Assembly: GCA_025612245.1 (NCBI GenBank)
Contig: JAAXKQ010000022.1
Coordinates: forward strand, 30,961 to 94,960
Direction of reading: 5' to 3'
Length of the DNA: 64,000 bases
Source: Ignavibacteria bacterium
GTDB lineage: Bacteria; Bacteroidota; Ignavibacteria; Ignavibacteriales; SURF-24
The position numbers and the translations under genes are program-made. Shown piece by piece: positions 52,147 to 60,975 of this stretch. Positions within the stretch are counted from its first letter, which is position 1, and every line of letters begins with the position of its first letter. The notes below the pieces were generated by a model. That model was not told the origin of the DNA. It worked only from the letters and a program-made list of their open reading frames with translations, and made no database searches.

Positions 52147-54884
52147 AGGCTCTTAAAAATGCGCTTTTCTTTTGTATGCTGGCAATGTCAAACATAATCT
52201 TATCGGGTTACGCCTTGTCTCAGCAGGTGTCACTGGACGGCAGGTGGCTTTTTGCCGTCGATACGGCGGGAAGCTTTACTATTGAGAACCTGAAAAGCCA
52301 GGCTAAGTGGCGTGAGGCTATAGCGCCCATGTCGTGGCAGGTACAGTTTCCTGAACTGCGCGACTACCAGGGAGTTGCCTGGTACAGCAAAACCTTCAGC
52401 CTTCCAGGCCAGGCTAAAGACGGGCGCGTAATAATTCACTTTGAGGCCGTTGACTACAAGGCAGACGTATTCATTAACGGGAGGCCCGCAGGCAGCCACG
52501 AAGGAGGCTACACGCCTTTTGAATTTGACGTAACAGGGCTCGTAAAAAAAGGCAGTAACGAGGTTACGCTCAGGGTAATGGACCCGCTTACAAATGAGAC
52601 GGGTACTGAAGGCATCAGCTACTGGAACATTCCGCATGGAAAGCAATCCTGGTACGTACAGACAAGCGGCATCTGGCAAAGCGCCTGCATTCAAATGAAG
52701 CCTGAACGCAGCATCAGTTACGTCCACATTACACCGTTAATTGACGGGACAGTTTCAATTGAAGGCGTACTGGAAGGAAATATTAAGCAAAGGGATGCTG
52801 GGAAAGTCCTCATCAAAATTAAGGACCCATTCCGGGAAACTGTTCTTAGTGCAAGTGCCCTGCTTTCAGAAGACGGAAGGAGTTTTCACTACGGGGGAAA
52901 AATATCAAACCCAAAACTCTGGAGTTTTGAGCAGCCAAACCTTTACCAGGCGGAGTTTTCTCTCGGTAAAAGCAAGTCTTCAGAGAGTTTCGGCTTCAGG
53001 AAGATTGAAGCCAGAGACAGAAAACTTTACTTAAATGGGAAACCATTTTATCTCATGGCGGCACTGGATCAGGATTTTTATCCCGAGACCATGTATTCCG
53101 TTCCATCCGAGGAATACATAAGGGATGAAATGCTGAAGGCCAGGAAAATGGGCCTTAATATGCTCAGATGCCACATCAAGGTGCCGGACAGGAGGTACCT
53201 TAAAGTAGCCGATGAGGTTGGGCTGCTGGTCTGGTATGAAATACCGAACTGGGACGTCTTTACGCCGGAGGCCGCAAGGAGGGGGGAAGAAACGCTTTCT
53301 TTAATGCTGAAAAGGGATTGGAATCATCCTTCGCTCGTAATAATAAGCCTCATAAATGAAAGCTGGGGAATCGACATGCAGAAGGAAGAACAGAGAAGCT
53401 GGTTAAAACAGGCCTTCGGCCGCGCAAAAGAGCTCGCTGCAGGGCGCCTCGTTGTGGATAATAGTGCCTGCTTCGGCAACTTCCACGTAAAGACAGATAT
53501 CAACGATTATCATACTTATTATTCCATTCCGGATAACAGGCGTCAGTTTGATGAAACCATCAAGTCGGTAGCTAACCGGGGCGACTGGCTTTTCAGTAAG
53601 TTTGATGATGCCGAAGAAACAAAAAACGAGCCGCTGCTGATATCGGAATTCGGCAACTGGGGCCTTCCGCTTCTTCCGGAAAAGCTCCCCTGGTGGTTCA
53701 GCCGTAAATTCCTGGACGTAGACGTATCAATGCCCGAAGGGGTGCATAAAAGATTTAACGACTATAAGTTTTGGGGTACTTTCCATTCCTACGACGAGCT
53801 TGCTGCTGAAAGCCAGAAAGCACAGTTCATGGCCCTGAAATATGAAATTGAGCAGATAAGGCTTCAGCCTGAACTGCAGGGCTACGTAATAACAGAGTTT
53901 ACGGATATTAACTGGGAATCCAACGGACTCCTTGACATGTGGCGCAACATGAAATATTCGGCAAGAAACATCTCGGAAATCCAGCAGCAGGACGTCATAA
54001 TCCCCCGCCCCGCAAGATATACTTACTGGGAGGGTGAAAAGCCGGAAATAAAAATTTTTATCTCACACTACTCCTCGCGCGGGCTTGAAGGGGCAAGGCT
54101 CATGTGGAAGGCTACGGGAGGCCAGAGGGGAAATATTCCGGTCAATATTTCAGGGGAAGCATCGGTAAGTGAAATTCCAACTCTCCGGATTACTTTAGAC
54201 AGCCTCAGGAAGCCAGAAAAGCTGACCGTGGAGTTTGAGCTCGTGGACAGGGCAGGCGCTCTTTGTGCCAGAAACTATACCGAAATATTTATCTATCCAT
54301 ACCCTGATAAAACAGGTTATCCTGAAATTACTTTTTACGGCAACAGTGAAAGCCTAAAGGAACTGGCAGGACAGCTTAATAGTCACGGGGGCGCTTCCCA
54401 AGGGAAGCTCATTGTTACAAATACGCTGGATGATAGCGTCTTAAATGAATTAAAGGGCGGCGCTTCTGTGCTCTGCCTTGTGGACACGCTGACAAAGCTA
54501 CCGGATTCGCTTAAAGTTAAGGTCATATCAAGAAAAAGCGAGTGGTACGACGGCAACTGGGCCAGCAACTTCAACTGGATCAGGTCCGAAAGAAAACCAT
54601 TCAAAGACATAAGTTTCGGGAAGTTCCTGGGGCTTGAGTCTTCAAATTCATCGCCGCAGCTTGTGCTTGGCGGAATAGAACCTGAAGACTTCGGGAACGT
54701 TTTGTCGGGGATGTATGTGGGCTGGCTGCACTTAAACTCGGCTTACGTCTACCAGATGAACCTGCTTAAAGGCAGGCTTGTTTTGTGCACTCTGCCTGTT
54801 GCGGAAAACTTCAACAAGGACCCCTTTTCAAAAACTCTATTCTACAGCCTTGTGCGCTATGCTGCCGACACGCATCAGCTTTAG
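52143..54884 (+). CDS. Secreted GH2 glycoside hydrolase (beta-galactosidase/glucuronidase type)
   Basis: An in-frame ATG at 52101 lies inside the previous gene. ATG 52143 is preferred, with GAGGGAGT before it and a signal peptide MKALKNALFFCMLAMSNIILSGYALSQQ, giving 913 residues. GH2 layout: sugar-binding jelly roll (about 45-200, WYSKTFSLPGQ, ADVFINGRPAGSHEGGYTPFEFDVT), Ig-like domain, then a TIM barrel with acid/base Glu406 (ISLINESWG) and nucleophile Glu502 (LISEFGNWG). A further C-terminal ~250 residues, beta-rich, has no clear family. Likely periplasmic. Substrate could be beta-galactoside, beta-glucuronide or beta-mannoside. The order of motifs alone does not decide. Confidence 0.85.
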   Translation: MKALKNALFFCMLAMSNIILSGYALSQQVSLDGRWLFAVDTAGSFTIENLKSQAKWREAIAPMSWQVQFPELRDYQGVAWYSKTFSLPGQAKDGRVIIHFEAVDYKADVFINGRPAGSHEGGYTPFEFDVTGLVKKGSNEVTLRVMDPLTNETGTEGISYWNIPHGKQSWYVQTSGIWQSACIQMKPERSISYVHITPLIDGTVSIEGVLEGNIKQRDAGKVLIKIKDPFRETVLSASALLSEDGRSFHYGGKISNPKLWSFEQPNLYQAEFSLGKSKSSESFGFRKIEARDRKLYLNGKPFYLMAALDQDFYPETMYSVPSEEYIRDEMLKARKMGLNMLRCHIKVPDRRYLKVADEVGLLVWYEIPNWDVFTPEAARRGEETLSLMLKRDWNHPSLVIISLINESWGIDMQKEEQRSWLKQAFGRAKELAAGRLVVDNSACFGNFHVKTDINDYHTYYSIPDNRRQFDETIKSVANRGDWLFSKFDDAEETKNEPLLISEFGNWGLPLLPEKLPWWFSRKFLDVDVSMPEGVHKRFNDYKFWGTFHSYDELAAESQKAQFMALKYEIEQIRLQPELQGYVITEFTDINWESNGLLDMWRNMKYSARNISEIQQQDVIIPRPARYTYWEGEKPEIKIFISHYSSRGLEGARLMWKATGGQRGNIPVNISGEASVSEIPTLRITLDSLRKPEKLTVEFELVDRAGALCARNYTEIFIYPYPDKTGYPEITFYGNSESLKELAGQLNSHGGASQGKLIVTNTLDDSVLNELKGGASVLCLVDTLTKLPDSLKVKVISRKSEWYDGNWASNFNWIRSERKPFKDISFGKFLGLESSNSSPQLVLGGIEPEDFGNVLSGMYVGWLHLNSAYVYQMNLLKGRLVLCTLPVAENFNKDPFSKTLFYSLVRYAADTHQL

Positions 54885-54989
54885 CTAAACGGAATTCCTT
54901 TTGGTGGGAAGTTTCTTATGCCAGAGATAAATCGCCTCTCGGAGGCTCCGGAGACAAAATTTGTAATACAATTATACGGGAGAAAATAA

Positions 54990-56198
54990 ATGGAAACAAC
55001 AGAAGTTAACATTAAAGCGGTTGTTGAACGGGAAATTAAGAAAAAAGACGGGATCTTGAGGCTTGAGCCCGCCTGGGTGGCAAGGGATTTCCTTCCACCG
55101 GGAAGAAGGCTTGGACTCCCTGAAAGCCAGTATGAGCTGGGTGAAAGAGGCGGCATTTGTGAGCGCTGGATAGGATCCACTACAAAGGCAGATAACAAGG
55201 TGGAAGTGCCTTTTGAAGGTTTAAGCTTCCTTATGCTCTCTTCGGGCGAGCGCATAACGCTTAAAGACGCGGTTGAAAATGCGCCCGAAGCAATAATGGG
55301 CAGCGAGTATTCAAAAACGCACAAAGGATTAAACCGCCTTCCAAAAATATTCGACTACGAAGAGCGCCTTCCCTACCACATACACCAGATGCAGGAGCAT
55401 GCAAAGCTCGTAGGCTGCAACTCCAAAGAGGAGGCTTATTACTTCCCCGAGGAAGTTGAAATGGGCAAAAGTCCCGAAACCTTCTTCGGCGTGCACCCAT
55501 ACATCGCTCGGGAGAAAAAGTACGACCTGCTCCTTCCGCACCTCATTGAATGGAAAGACGATTCCATACTTCAGCACGCAAGAGCCTTTAAGCAGATCTC
55601 GGGCGACGGATTCCACGTCCCTGCAGGCACGCTTCACGCTCCCGGCACCGCACTTACAATTGAGCTGCAGGAGGACTCGGACGTGTTTTCAATGATGCAG
55701 GCAAAAATAGGCCGACATAAAATAAGTAAGGATCTCCTTTATAAGGACGTGCGTCCGGAGGACAAGGAGAAATTTGGCGAGAAGATAATTCTTGAAATGA
55801 TAAACTGGGAGGTAAGCGGCGACCCGTACTTTTATGAAAACCGCCACACACCGCCTGTCCTTATTGAAGAGACTAAACAGGCCGGGGGCGAAGAGTACTG
55901 GATATTCTACAATACGCTGAGCTTCAGCGGAAAAAAGCTCATAGTTCATCCGGGAGGAAAGTTTACTTCCGAAGATAATGGCGTCTACAATATCCTGGTC
56001 TGGAAGGGCAAAGGTCTTTTTGCGGGTCTTGAGATTGAAGGGGGAAACTTTGAACGGGACGAGCTCCTGGTTACGTCAGGCAGAGCTCAAAGGGAGCTGA
56101 AAGTTGAGAACAGGGGTGAAAGGGATCTCATAATATATAAGTTTTTTGGACCCGATATCAATACAGATCTTCCGATGCTGAAGAAATACGGGCGCTGA
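54990..56198 (+). CDS. Phosphomannose isomerase-like cupin protein
   Basis: A 402-residue two-cupin protein resembling type I mannose-6-phosphate isomerases. Metal-site motifs are HIHQMQEHA (about residue 131) with Glu/His ligands, HPY, and GDGFHVPAGTLHAPG (about 208-222) with the third His. Unlike housekeeping ManA it has no clear Arg-rich active-site tail I can identify, and its N-terminus (KDGILRLEPAWVARDFLPPGRRLGLP) is distinctive. It may isomerise another sugar or bind one. It lies between the GH2 gene and the corrinoid-protein gene. Confidence 0.75.
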   Translation: METTEVNIKAVVEREIKKKDGILRLEPAWVARDFLPPGRRLGLPESQYELGERGGICERWIGSTTKADNKVEVPFEGLSFLMLSSGERITLKDAVENAPEAIMGSEYSKTHKGLNRLPKIFDYEERLPYHIHQMQEHAKLVGCNSKEEAYYFPEEVEMGKSPETFFGVHPYIAREKKYDLLLPHLIEWKDDSILQHARAFKQISGDGFHVPAGTLHAPGTALTIELQEDSDVFSMMQAKIGRHKISKDLLYKDVRPEDKEKFGEKIILEMINWEVSGDPYFYENRHTPPVLIEETKQAGGEEYWIFYNTLSFSGKKLIVHPGGKFTSEDNGVYNILVWKGKGLFAGLEIEGGNFERDELLVTSGRAQRELKVENRGERDLIIYKFFGPDINTDLPMLKKYGR

Positions 56199-56258
56199 GA
56201 ATATCGTTCATTGGGTGCTCATTAAACATAAAATGGAAAAATTAGGGGAAACTTTATT

Positions 56259-56936
56259 ATGGGTATACTTGAAGATATCAGTAATTCTATAGTTAAAGGA
56301 CACGTGAGTCAGCAGTCGCCTTATCCGCCTGAGATGCAGGGAAAAGATGGAGTAATTGAACTCGTAGAAAAGGCTCTGGCGGAAGATATTGAAGTCGGCC
56401 TGATTCTAAAAGAAGGGCTCATTCGCGGGATGGATGAGATCGGGAGGAAATTTTCTTCCGGGGAATGCTTTGTGCCCGAAATGCTCGTATCGGCCCAGGC
56501 CATGAAAGCCGGATTGAAGCACCTTGAGCCGTTTCTTAAGGGAGAAGAAAAAAGAAAAATGGGAACCGTAATTCTGGGCACGGTCAAAGGCGATATGCAC
56601 GACATAGGTAAAAACCTGGTCGGGATGATCTTAGAAGGAGGCGGCTTTGAGGTAATTGATCTGGGCATCAATACCCCGGTTGATAAATTTGTAAGCAAGG
56701 CAAAGGAGAACCCCAATGCTGTAATCGGAATGTCGGCTCTTCTGACAACTACAATCGGAAATATGAAGCTTGTTGTAGAGGCGCTGCGTTCAGAAGGGCT
56801 GAATAATAAGGTCGTAATAGGTGGTGCAGCCGTAAGCCAGAAATTTATGGAAGAAATTAAAGCCGATGCTTATTCAAGGGATGCGGCGAAGGCTGTTGCG
56901 ATTGTAAAAGAACTGCTTGGAATTAAGTCAGTTTAG
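56259..56936 (+). CDS. Corrinoid (cobalamin-binding) methyltransferase subunit
   Basis: A 225-residue protein with the two-domain layout of methyltransferase corrinoid proteins (MtaC/MtbC/MtvC). A four-helix cap (about 30-110: EKALAEDIEVGLILKEGLIRGMDEIGRKFSSGECFVPEMLVSAQAMKAGL) precedes a B12-binding Rossmann domain. The cobalt-ligand motif is Asp112-x-His114-x-x-Gly (GDMHDIGKN), followed by SxL (MSALLTTT) and GG (VIGGAAVS). It carries the methyl group between a donor-specific methyltransferase and an acceptor methyltransferase. The zinc methyltransferase at 47276-48424 is the only candidate partner visible. No reductive activator is found in the window. Confidence 0.9.
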   Translation: MGILEDISNSIVKGHVSQQSPYPPEMQGKDGVIELVEKALAEDIEVGLILKEGLIRGMDEIGRKFSSGECFVPEMLVSAQAMKAGLKHLEPFLKGEEKRKMGTVILGTVKGDMHDIGKNLVGMILEGGGFEVIDLGINTPVDKFVSKAKENPNAVIGMSALLTTTIGNMKLVVEALRSEGLNNKVVIGGAAVSQKFMEEIKADAYSRDAAKAVAIVKELLGIKSV

Positions 56937-56952
56937 AGGAGGAAAAATATAA

Positions 56953-57555
56953 ATGCCTGTTTTGGATCCGTGGCCTTCAAGGGCGCCTTCATGGAGCGAG
57001 GTTGAATATTATGAAATTCTTGAAGTGCCGCCAAATATAATTCTGAGCCTTCAGAAGCGTTCTGAAAAGGAAAAGCTTTTTGCGGGTAAAGGAAGCTGCT
57101 CGGTAATGATTGGAAATGAAAAAAAGGATCTTACGAATGGCAGCAGCGTAGAAGTTACTTCAATGCTATTTCACGTTTCAGCCTCTGAAGAGCCTGTTAC
57201 ACTAATACGCATAGGGGGCTCCTGGGAAAGTGATTGCGGAGGCTGCGGTGTATTCAGTATGGATAAGAGTGCTGAAGCCGAAAATACGGGTGACCCGGCG
57301 GATTATCCAAGGAATACTTTATTTGACAATCACTTTCACGACTGTGATGAATTCTGGATAATATTTAAGGGGCGGGCTCTCGTATACTCGGAAGGAAAGC
57401 CGTATACCATTAGTGCGGGCAGCTGTATAGCTACAAAGCGCGGCGATCATCACGACATAGCGGAGATTTATGAAACTCTGCAAGGCGTGTATTTTGAGAC
57501 GACATTAAAAAGCCCAAAACGCCCGGGGCATTTGCATAATCCGGATGGCCTCTGA
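56953..57555 (+). CDS. Cupin-domain protein
   Basis: A 200-residue protein, 16 bp after the corrinoid gene. Two beta-rich halves. The second is a cupin with HFHDCDE (metal ligands His, His, Glu) and GDHHD near the fourth ligand position. The first half has SDCGGCGV, a pair of cysteines close to the cupin. Enzymatic role unknown. Tight coupling to the corrinoid gene suggests that it handles the same substrate, for example a sugar acid or methylated sugar, or removes formaldehyde- or methyl-derived products. Confidence 0.75.
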   Translation: MPVLDPWPSRAPSWSEVEYYEILEVPPNIILSLQKRSEKEKLFAGKGSCSVMIGNEKKDLTNGSSVEVTSMLFHVSASEEPVTLIRIGGSWESDCGGCGVFSMDKSAEAENTGDPADYPRNTLFDNHFHDCDEFWIIFKGRALVYSEGKPYTISAGSCIATKRGDHHDIAEIYETLQGVYFETTLKSPKRPGHLHNPDGL

Positions 57556-57575
57556 GTATTTCCAATTCTCCAAAC

Positions 57576-57631
57576 TTATCACTTTTTAATTTTCACTTAT
57601 CACTTTTTAATTTTTAATTTTTACTTTTTAA
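57576..57631. repeat. Heptanucleotide repeat, eight units, inverse orientation
   Basis: Eight exactly phased 7-mers (TTATCAC, TTTTTAA, TTTTCAC, TTATCAC, TTTTTAA, TTTTTAA, TTTTTAC, TTTTTAA). They are the reverse complement of the unit family at 7876, 30143 and 33621. It fills most of the gap between the cupin gene and the aldo/keto reductase gene. Confidence 0.85.
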
Positions 57632-57645
57632 TTTTTTAACTGCTC

Positions 57646-58671
57646 ATGAACTACAGAATGCTTGGAAATTCGGGCCTTGAGGTTTCCGAAATATGCTTTG
57701 GGGTTATGACCTTTACGGGTGAAAATGGCTGGACGCACGTAGGAAAGCTCAGTCAGCACGACGCCGATGAACTGACTTCCGTAGCGCTTGATAACGGAGT
57801 TAACTTCTTTGACACGGCCGACAACTACTCGAACGGAGCCTCGGAAGAAATGCTGGGCCGTGCCCTGGGAAACAGGCGTAAAGATGCCATAATTGCAAGC
57901 AAGTGCGGCTTCAGGACCTCTGAGGGGCCAAACGGAACGGGCCTGTCGAAAAAAAGAATAATTGAAGCCTGTAATGCGAGCCTTAAAAGACTCAATACGG
58001 ATTACATCGACCTTTACCAGGTGCATTCATTTGACTTTATGGTGCCATTGGAAGAAACCCTTTCTGCCTTTGAGTTCCTTATACGTGAAGGTAAAGTGCG
58101 CTATGCGGGCTGCTCCAATTTTATGGCCTGGCAGCTGGTGAAGTCTCTGATGCTTCAGGAGAAAAAAGGCTACGAGAAGTTTATTACAATTCAGGCCTAC
58201 TACTCGCTTGTAGGGAGGGATCTCGAGTGGGAGATTCTACCGGCATGCATTGAGGAAAAAATTGGTATACTTGTCTGGGGCCCGCTGCACGGCGGAATTC
58301 TGACCGGTAAATACAGGCATGGAAAAGAATGGCCAAAGGATACGAGAATAAAAACTCCCGAGAGCCACCTTCCTTATGACGTAAGGAAAGGGGAAAAGAT
58401 CCTTCAGAAGCTGGATAAGATCGCCTGCCGGAGAAACGTTTCCATCAGCCAGGTATCTCTCAACTATCTTCTGAGGAAACCAGGCATCAGTTCGGTCATA
58501 ATAGGCGCAAGAAATAAAGAACAGCTCCTGGACAATATCAAAGCCGGCAACTGGGAGCTTTCAGGCGAAGAGATGCGTGTGCTTAATGAGGTAAGTGCGC
58601 CCGGGAAAATTTACCCCCACTGGTATTTTGAGATATTCAGAAAAGACAGGAACTATACCTCTACACTTTAA
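57646..58671 (+). CDS. Aldo/keto reductase
   Basis: A 341-residue member of the aldo/keto reductase family, of the YajO/GSP69-like type: MNYRMLGNSGLEVSEICFGVMTF start, FFDTADNYSNGASEE (catalytic Asp and Tyr), IIASKCGF (Lys), LYQVHSFD (His), and a C-terminal SSVIIGARNKEQLLDN cofactor-binding motif. It lacks an export signal. It follows the heptad repeat, with no obvious Shine-Dalgarno, and precedes a nucleoside-hydrolase gene by 11 bp. Related to the enzyme at 27565-28557, so at least two sugar-linked AKRs are present. Confidence 0.88.
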   Translation: MNYRMLGNSGLEVSEICFGVMTFTGENGWTHVGKLSQHDADELTSVALDNGVNFFDTADNYSNGASEEMLGRALGNRRKDAIIASKCGFRTSEGPNGTGLSKKRIIEACNASLKRLNTDYIDLYQVHSFDFMVPLEETLSAFEFLIREGKVRYAGCSNFMAWQLVKSLMLQEKKGYEKFITIQAYYSLVGRDLEWEILPACIEEKIGILVWGPLHGGILTGKYRHGKEWPKDTRIKTPESHLPYDVRKGEKILQKLDKIACRRNVSISQVSLNYLLRKPGISSVIIGARNKEQLLDNIKAGNWELSGEEMRVLNEVSAPGKIYPHWYFEIFRKDRNYTSTL

Positions 58672-58682
58672 GCGGGATAATT

Positions 58683-59564
58683 ATGGCTGTAAAAGTACTT
58701 CTGGATACAGACATCGGCACGGACATCGACGATGCAATTTGCCTTGCCTACCTGCTTGCAAATTCCGAGTGCGAGCTTATGGGAATTACCACCGTTACGG
58801 GTGAGGCCGAAAAAAGAGCGATGCTGGCAAGCGCGCTCTGCAGGATAGCCGGAAAAGACATCCCGATTTTTCCCGGCTGCGAAACTCCCCTCCTCATTCC
58901 TCAGAAGCAGAAGCTGGCCCTGCAGGCAAAGGCGCTTAAAAACTGGGAACACGATAAGTCTTTCCCGAAGGGCGAGGCAATTGGATTTTTAAGAAAAACC
59001 GTGAGGGATAACCCCGGCGAAATTATTCTCCTTACCATCGGTCCCCTTACAAACATCGGCATCCTTTTTTCTATAGATCCGGAGCTGCCTTCGCTGCTGA
59101 AGGGCTTGGTTTTGATGTGCGGATATTTTGAAAGGCGCTACAGGTCGATCGGTCCTTTGGAGTGGAATGCCCGCGGCGACTATCATGCCACTGATATAGT
59201 CTTCAGGTCGAGACCCCCGTTTATCCGTTCAGTGGGGCTGGACGTAACATCGCGCGTTAAGATGAAGCCGGATGAATTCAGGAGAACATTCACTTCTGAA
59301 ATACTGCGCCCGGTGCTGGATTACTCGGATTACTGGTTTAAGAAATTTAAGAAGGTTACTTTCCATGATCCCCTGGCGGCAGCAACGATTTTTGACGAGA
59401 AAATATGTATTTTCAGGAAAGGGAAAATTAAAATAGAGCTCGACAAGAAGGGGCATAGGGGCCTTACAGACTGGAAAGAATCAAAACGCAAAGGTTTTCA
59501 TGAAGTGGCATTAAAGGTGGATAAGGAGCGCTTCTTTGAGCATTATCTTTCCATGTTCAGATAA
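58683..59564 (+). CDS. Inosine-uridine-type nucleoside hydrolase
   Basis: A 293-residue IU-nucleoside-hydrolase-family protein. The calcium-binding signature LLDTDIGTDIDDA is at residues 6-18. A later GPLTNIG (about 121) and the C-terminal HDPLAAATIF (about 225) complete the metal and active-site frame. It cleaves ribonucleosides (or related N-glycosides) to base and ribose. Ribose could go to rbsK/rbsD at 26183-27528. In this locus it might instead act on another furanoside. Cytosolic. Confidence 0.85.
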   Translation: MAVKVLLDTDIGTDIDDAICLAYLLANSECELMGITTVTGEAEKRAMLASALCRIAGKDIPIFPGCETPLLIPQKQKLALQAKALKNWEHDKSFPKGEAIGFLRKTVRDNPGEIILLTIGPLTNIGILFSIDPELPSLLKGLVLMCGYFERRYRSIGPLEWNARGDYHATDIVFRSRPPFIRSVGLDVTSRVKMKPDEFRRTFTSEILRPVLDYSDYWFKKFKKVTFHDPLAAATIFDEKICIFRKGKIKIELDKKGHRGLTDWKESKRKGFHEVALKVDKERFFEHYLSMFR

Positions 59565-59637
59565 TGAATAACGGTAACTGATACTTGTGTGCCTGTCCGG
59601 GAAATTTGTGTTAAATTAAATGCAACGAGGACTAAAC

Positions 59638-60948
59638 ATGAGAAAATATTTCGTACTGTTCATTCTTGTATCCACATTTTCTTTTACACTTGCAAGCTGC
59701 GGAAGTAAGAGCAGGGACGAAGGTAAAATTGTAATTACTTTCTGGCACAGCTTTGTCTCCAATACAATTCCTGCCCTGAACGAGCTGATAGAGAGGTTCG
59801 AGAAAGAGCATCCCAATATTAAGATTAAAGCACAGTACGTTCCGAGCGGCGACCCGCTGATACAAAAACTTGTGACCGCAATTCAAAGCCACACGGCGCC
59901 TGACATCGCATGGATACACTCCGATTACATGGATAAGCTTGTTGAAGCAGACGCCATATACCCGATGGACTATTTCACTAAAGGAAGTGACGGCCTGACG
60001 AGGGATGAATTAAACGATATATTCCCTCCCCTGCTGCAGTCTGCCAGGTGGCGCGATACTTTATATGCCCTCCCGATGGAATGCACCACGCTTGCCTTAC
60101 TTTACAATAAGACGCTTTTCAGGCAGGCCGGGCTTGACCCAAACCACCCGCCAAAGGACTGGAATGAGCTGCGTGAGTATGCAAGAAAGCTTACCCTGGA
60201 TAAAAACCACGACGGGAAAATTGACCAGTACGGCTTTTATGTGCCGGTGTTTCCGGCCTCGGGACCTTTAAGCATCTGGATGATACTCCAGTGGGAGCCT
60301 TACCTGTGGCAGGCAGGAGGAAGGGTTATAAATCCCGAACAGACAAGAGTTGAATTTAACAGCCAGGCCGGCGTTAAAGCCCTTTTGCTTTGGAAGGAGC
60401 TCTACACGGGACTGAATCTTACAAACTATACGCTGACGCACAACATGGGCTTTGCCTCCGGGAGCCTGGCAATGATAATGGACGGTCCCTGGGACTTACC
60501 CGAATTCCGTAAAATGAACAATAAGGACTGGGCCGTGGCCTCATTGCCCGCGGGACCGGTTAAAAAGGCAACCTACCTTGCAGGCGAACACCTGGCAATA
60601 TTTAAGCAGAGCAGGCACCCGAAAGAGGCCTGGACATTTCTTAAGTGGGTGATCAGTCCCGACGTCCAGGCTATGTTTTCAGAAGCTTCCGGGTACCTGC
60701 CGGTAAGACGTTCCACGCTGGAATTGAAAGCATATAAGGATTTTCTTGAACGTGACCCTGCCATGAAGGCTTTCGTTGAACAGATACCGCTTGGACAGGC
60801 AAGAGGAGTCATTGATTACCACCGCGTTGAAATCAACCAGATCATAGCATCAGCCGTGGAAGACTGCATCATTGGCAAAACCGACATAAAAACTGCTCTG
60901 GATGCTGCAGCTGAAAAATCCAACAGGCTTCTCCGGGCAGCAAACTAA
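59638..60948 (+). CDS. ABC transporter sugar-binding lipoprotein, second copy
   Basis: ATG 59638 (with CGAGGA upstream) is preferred over ATG 59620. 436 residues. Lipoprotein signal with Cys21 (LASC). It is closely related along its length to the binding protein at 6538-7860, sharing VITFWHSFVSNTIPALNELIERFEKEHPNI and HPPKDWNELREYARKLTLDKNHDGKID. No permease genes adjoin it, so it may feed the same importer with a second ligand. The mature N-terminus is shorter and charged (GSKSRDEGK). Confidence 0.9.
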   Translation: MRKYFVLFILVSTFSFTLASCGSKSRDEGKIVITFWHSFVSNTIPALNELIERFEKEHPNIKIKAQYVPSGDPLIQKLVTAIQSHTAPDIAWIHSDYMDKLVEADAIYPMDYFTKGSDGLTRDELNDIFPPLLQSARWRDTLYALPMECTTLALLYNKTLFRQAGLDPNHPPKDWNELREYARKLTLDKNHDGKIDQYGFYVPVFPASGPLSIWMILQWEPYLWQAGGRVINPEQTRVEFNSQAGVKALLLWKELYTGLNLTNYTLTHNMGFASGSLAMIMDGPWDLPEFRKMNNKDWAVASLPAGPVKKATYLAGEHLAIFKQSRHPKEAWTFLKWVISPDVQAMFSEASGYLPVRRSTLELKAYKDFLERDPAMKAFVEQIPLGQARGVIDYHRVEINQIIASAVEDCIIGKTDIKTALDAAAEKSNRLLRAAN

Positions 60949-60975
60949 TAAATTTTATTGGGGAGACATAGCTAT

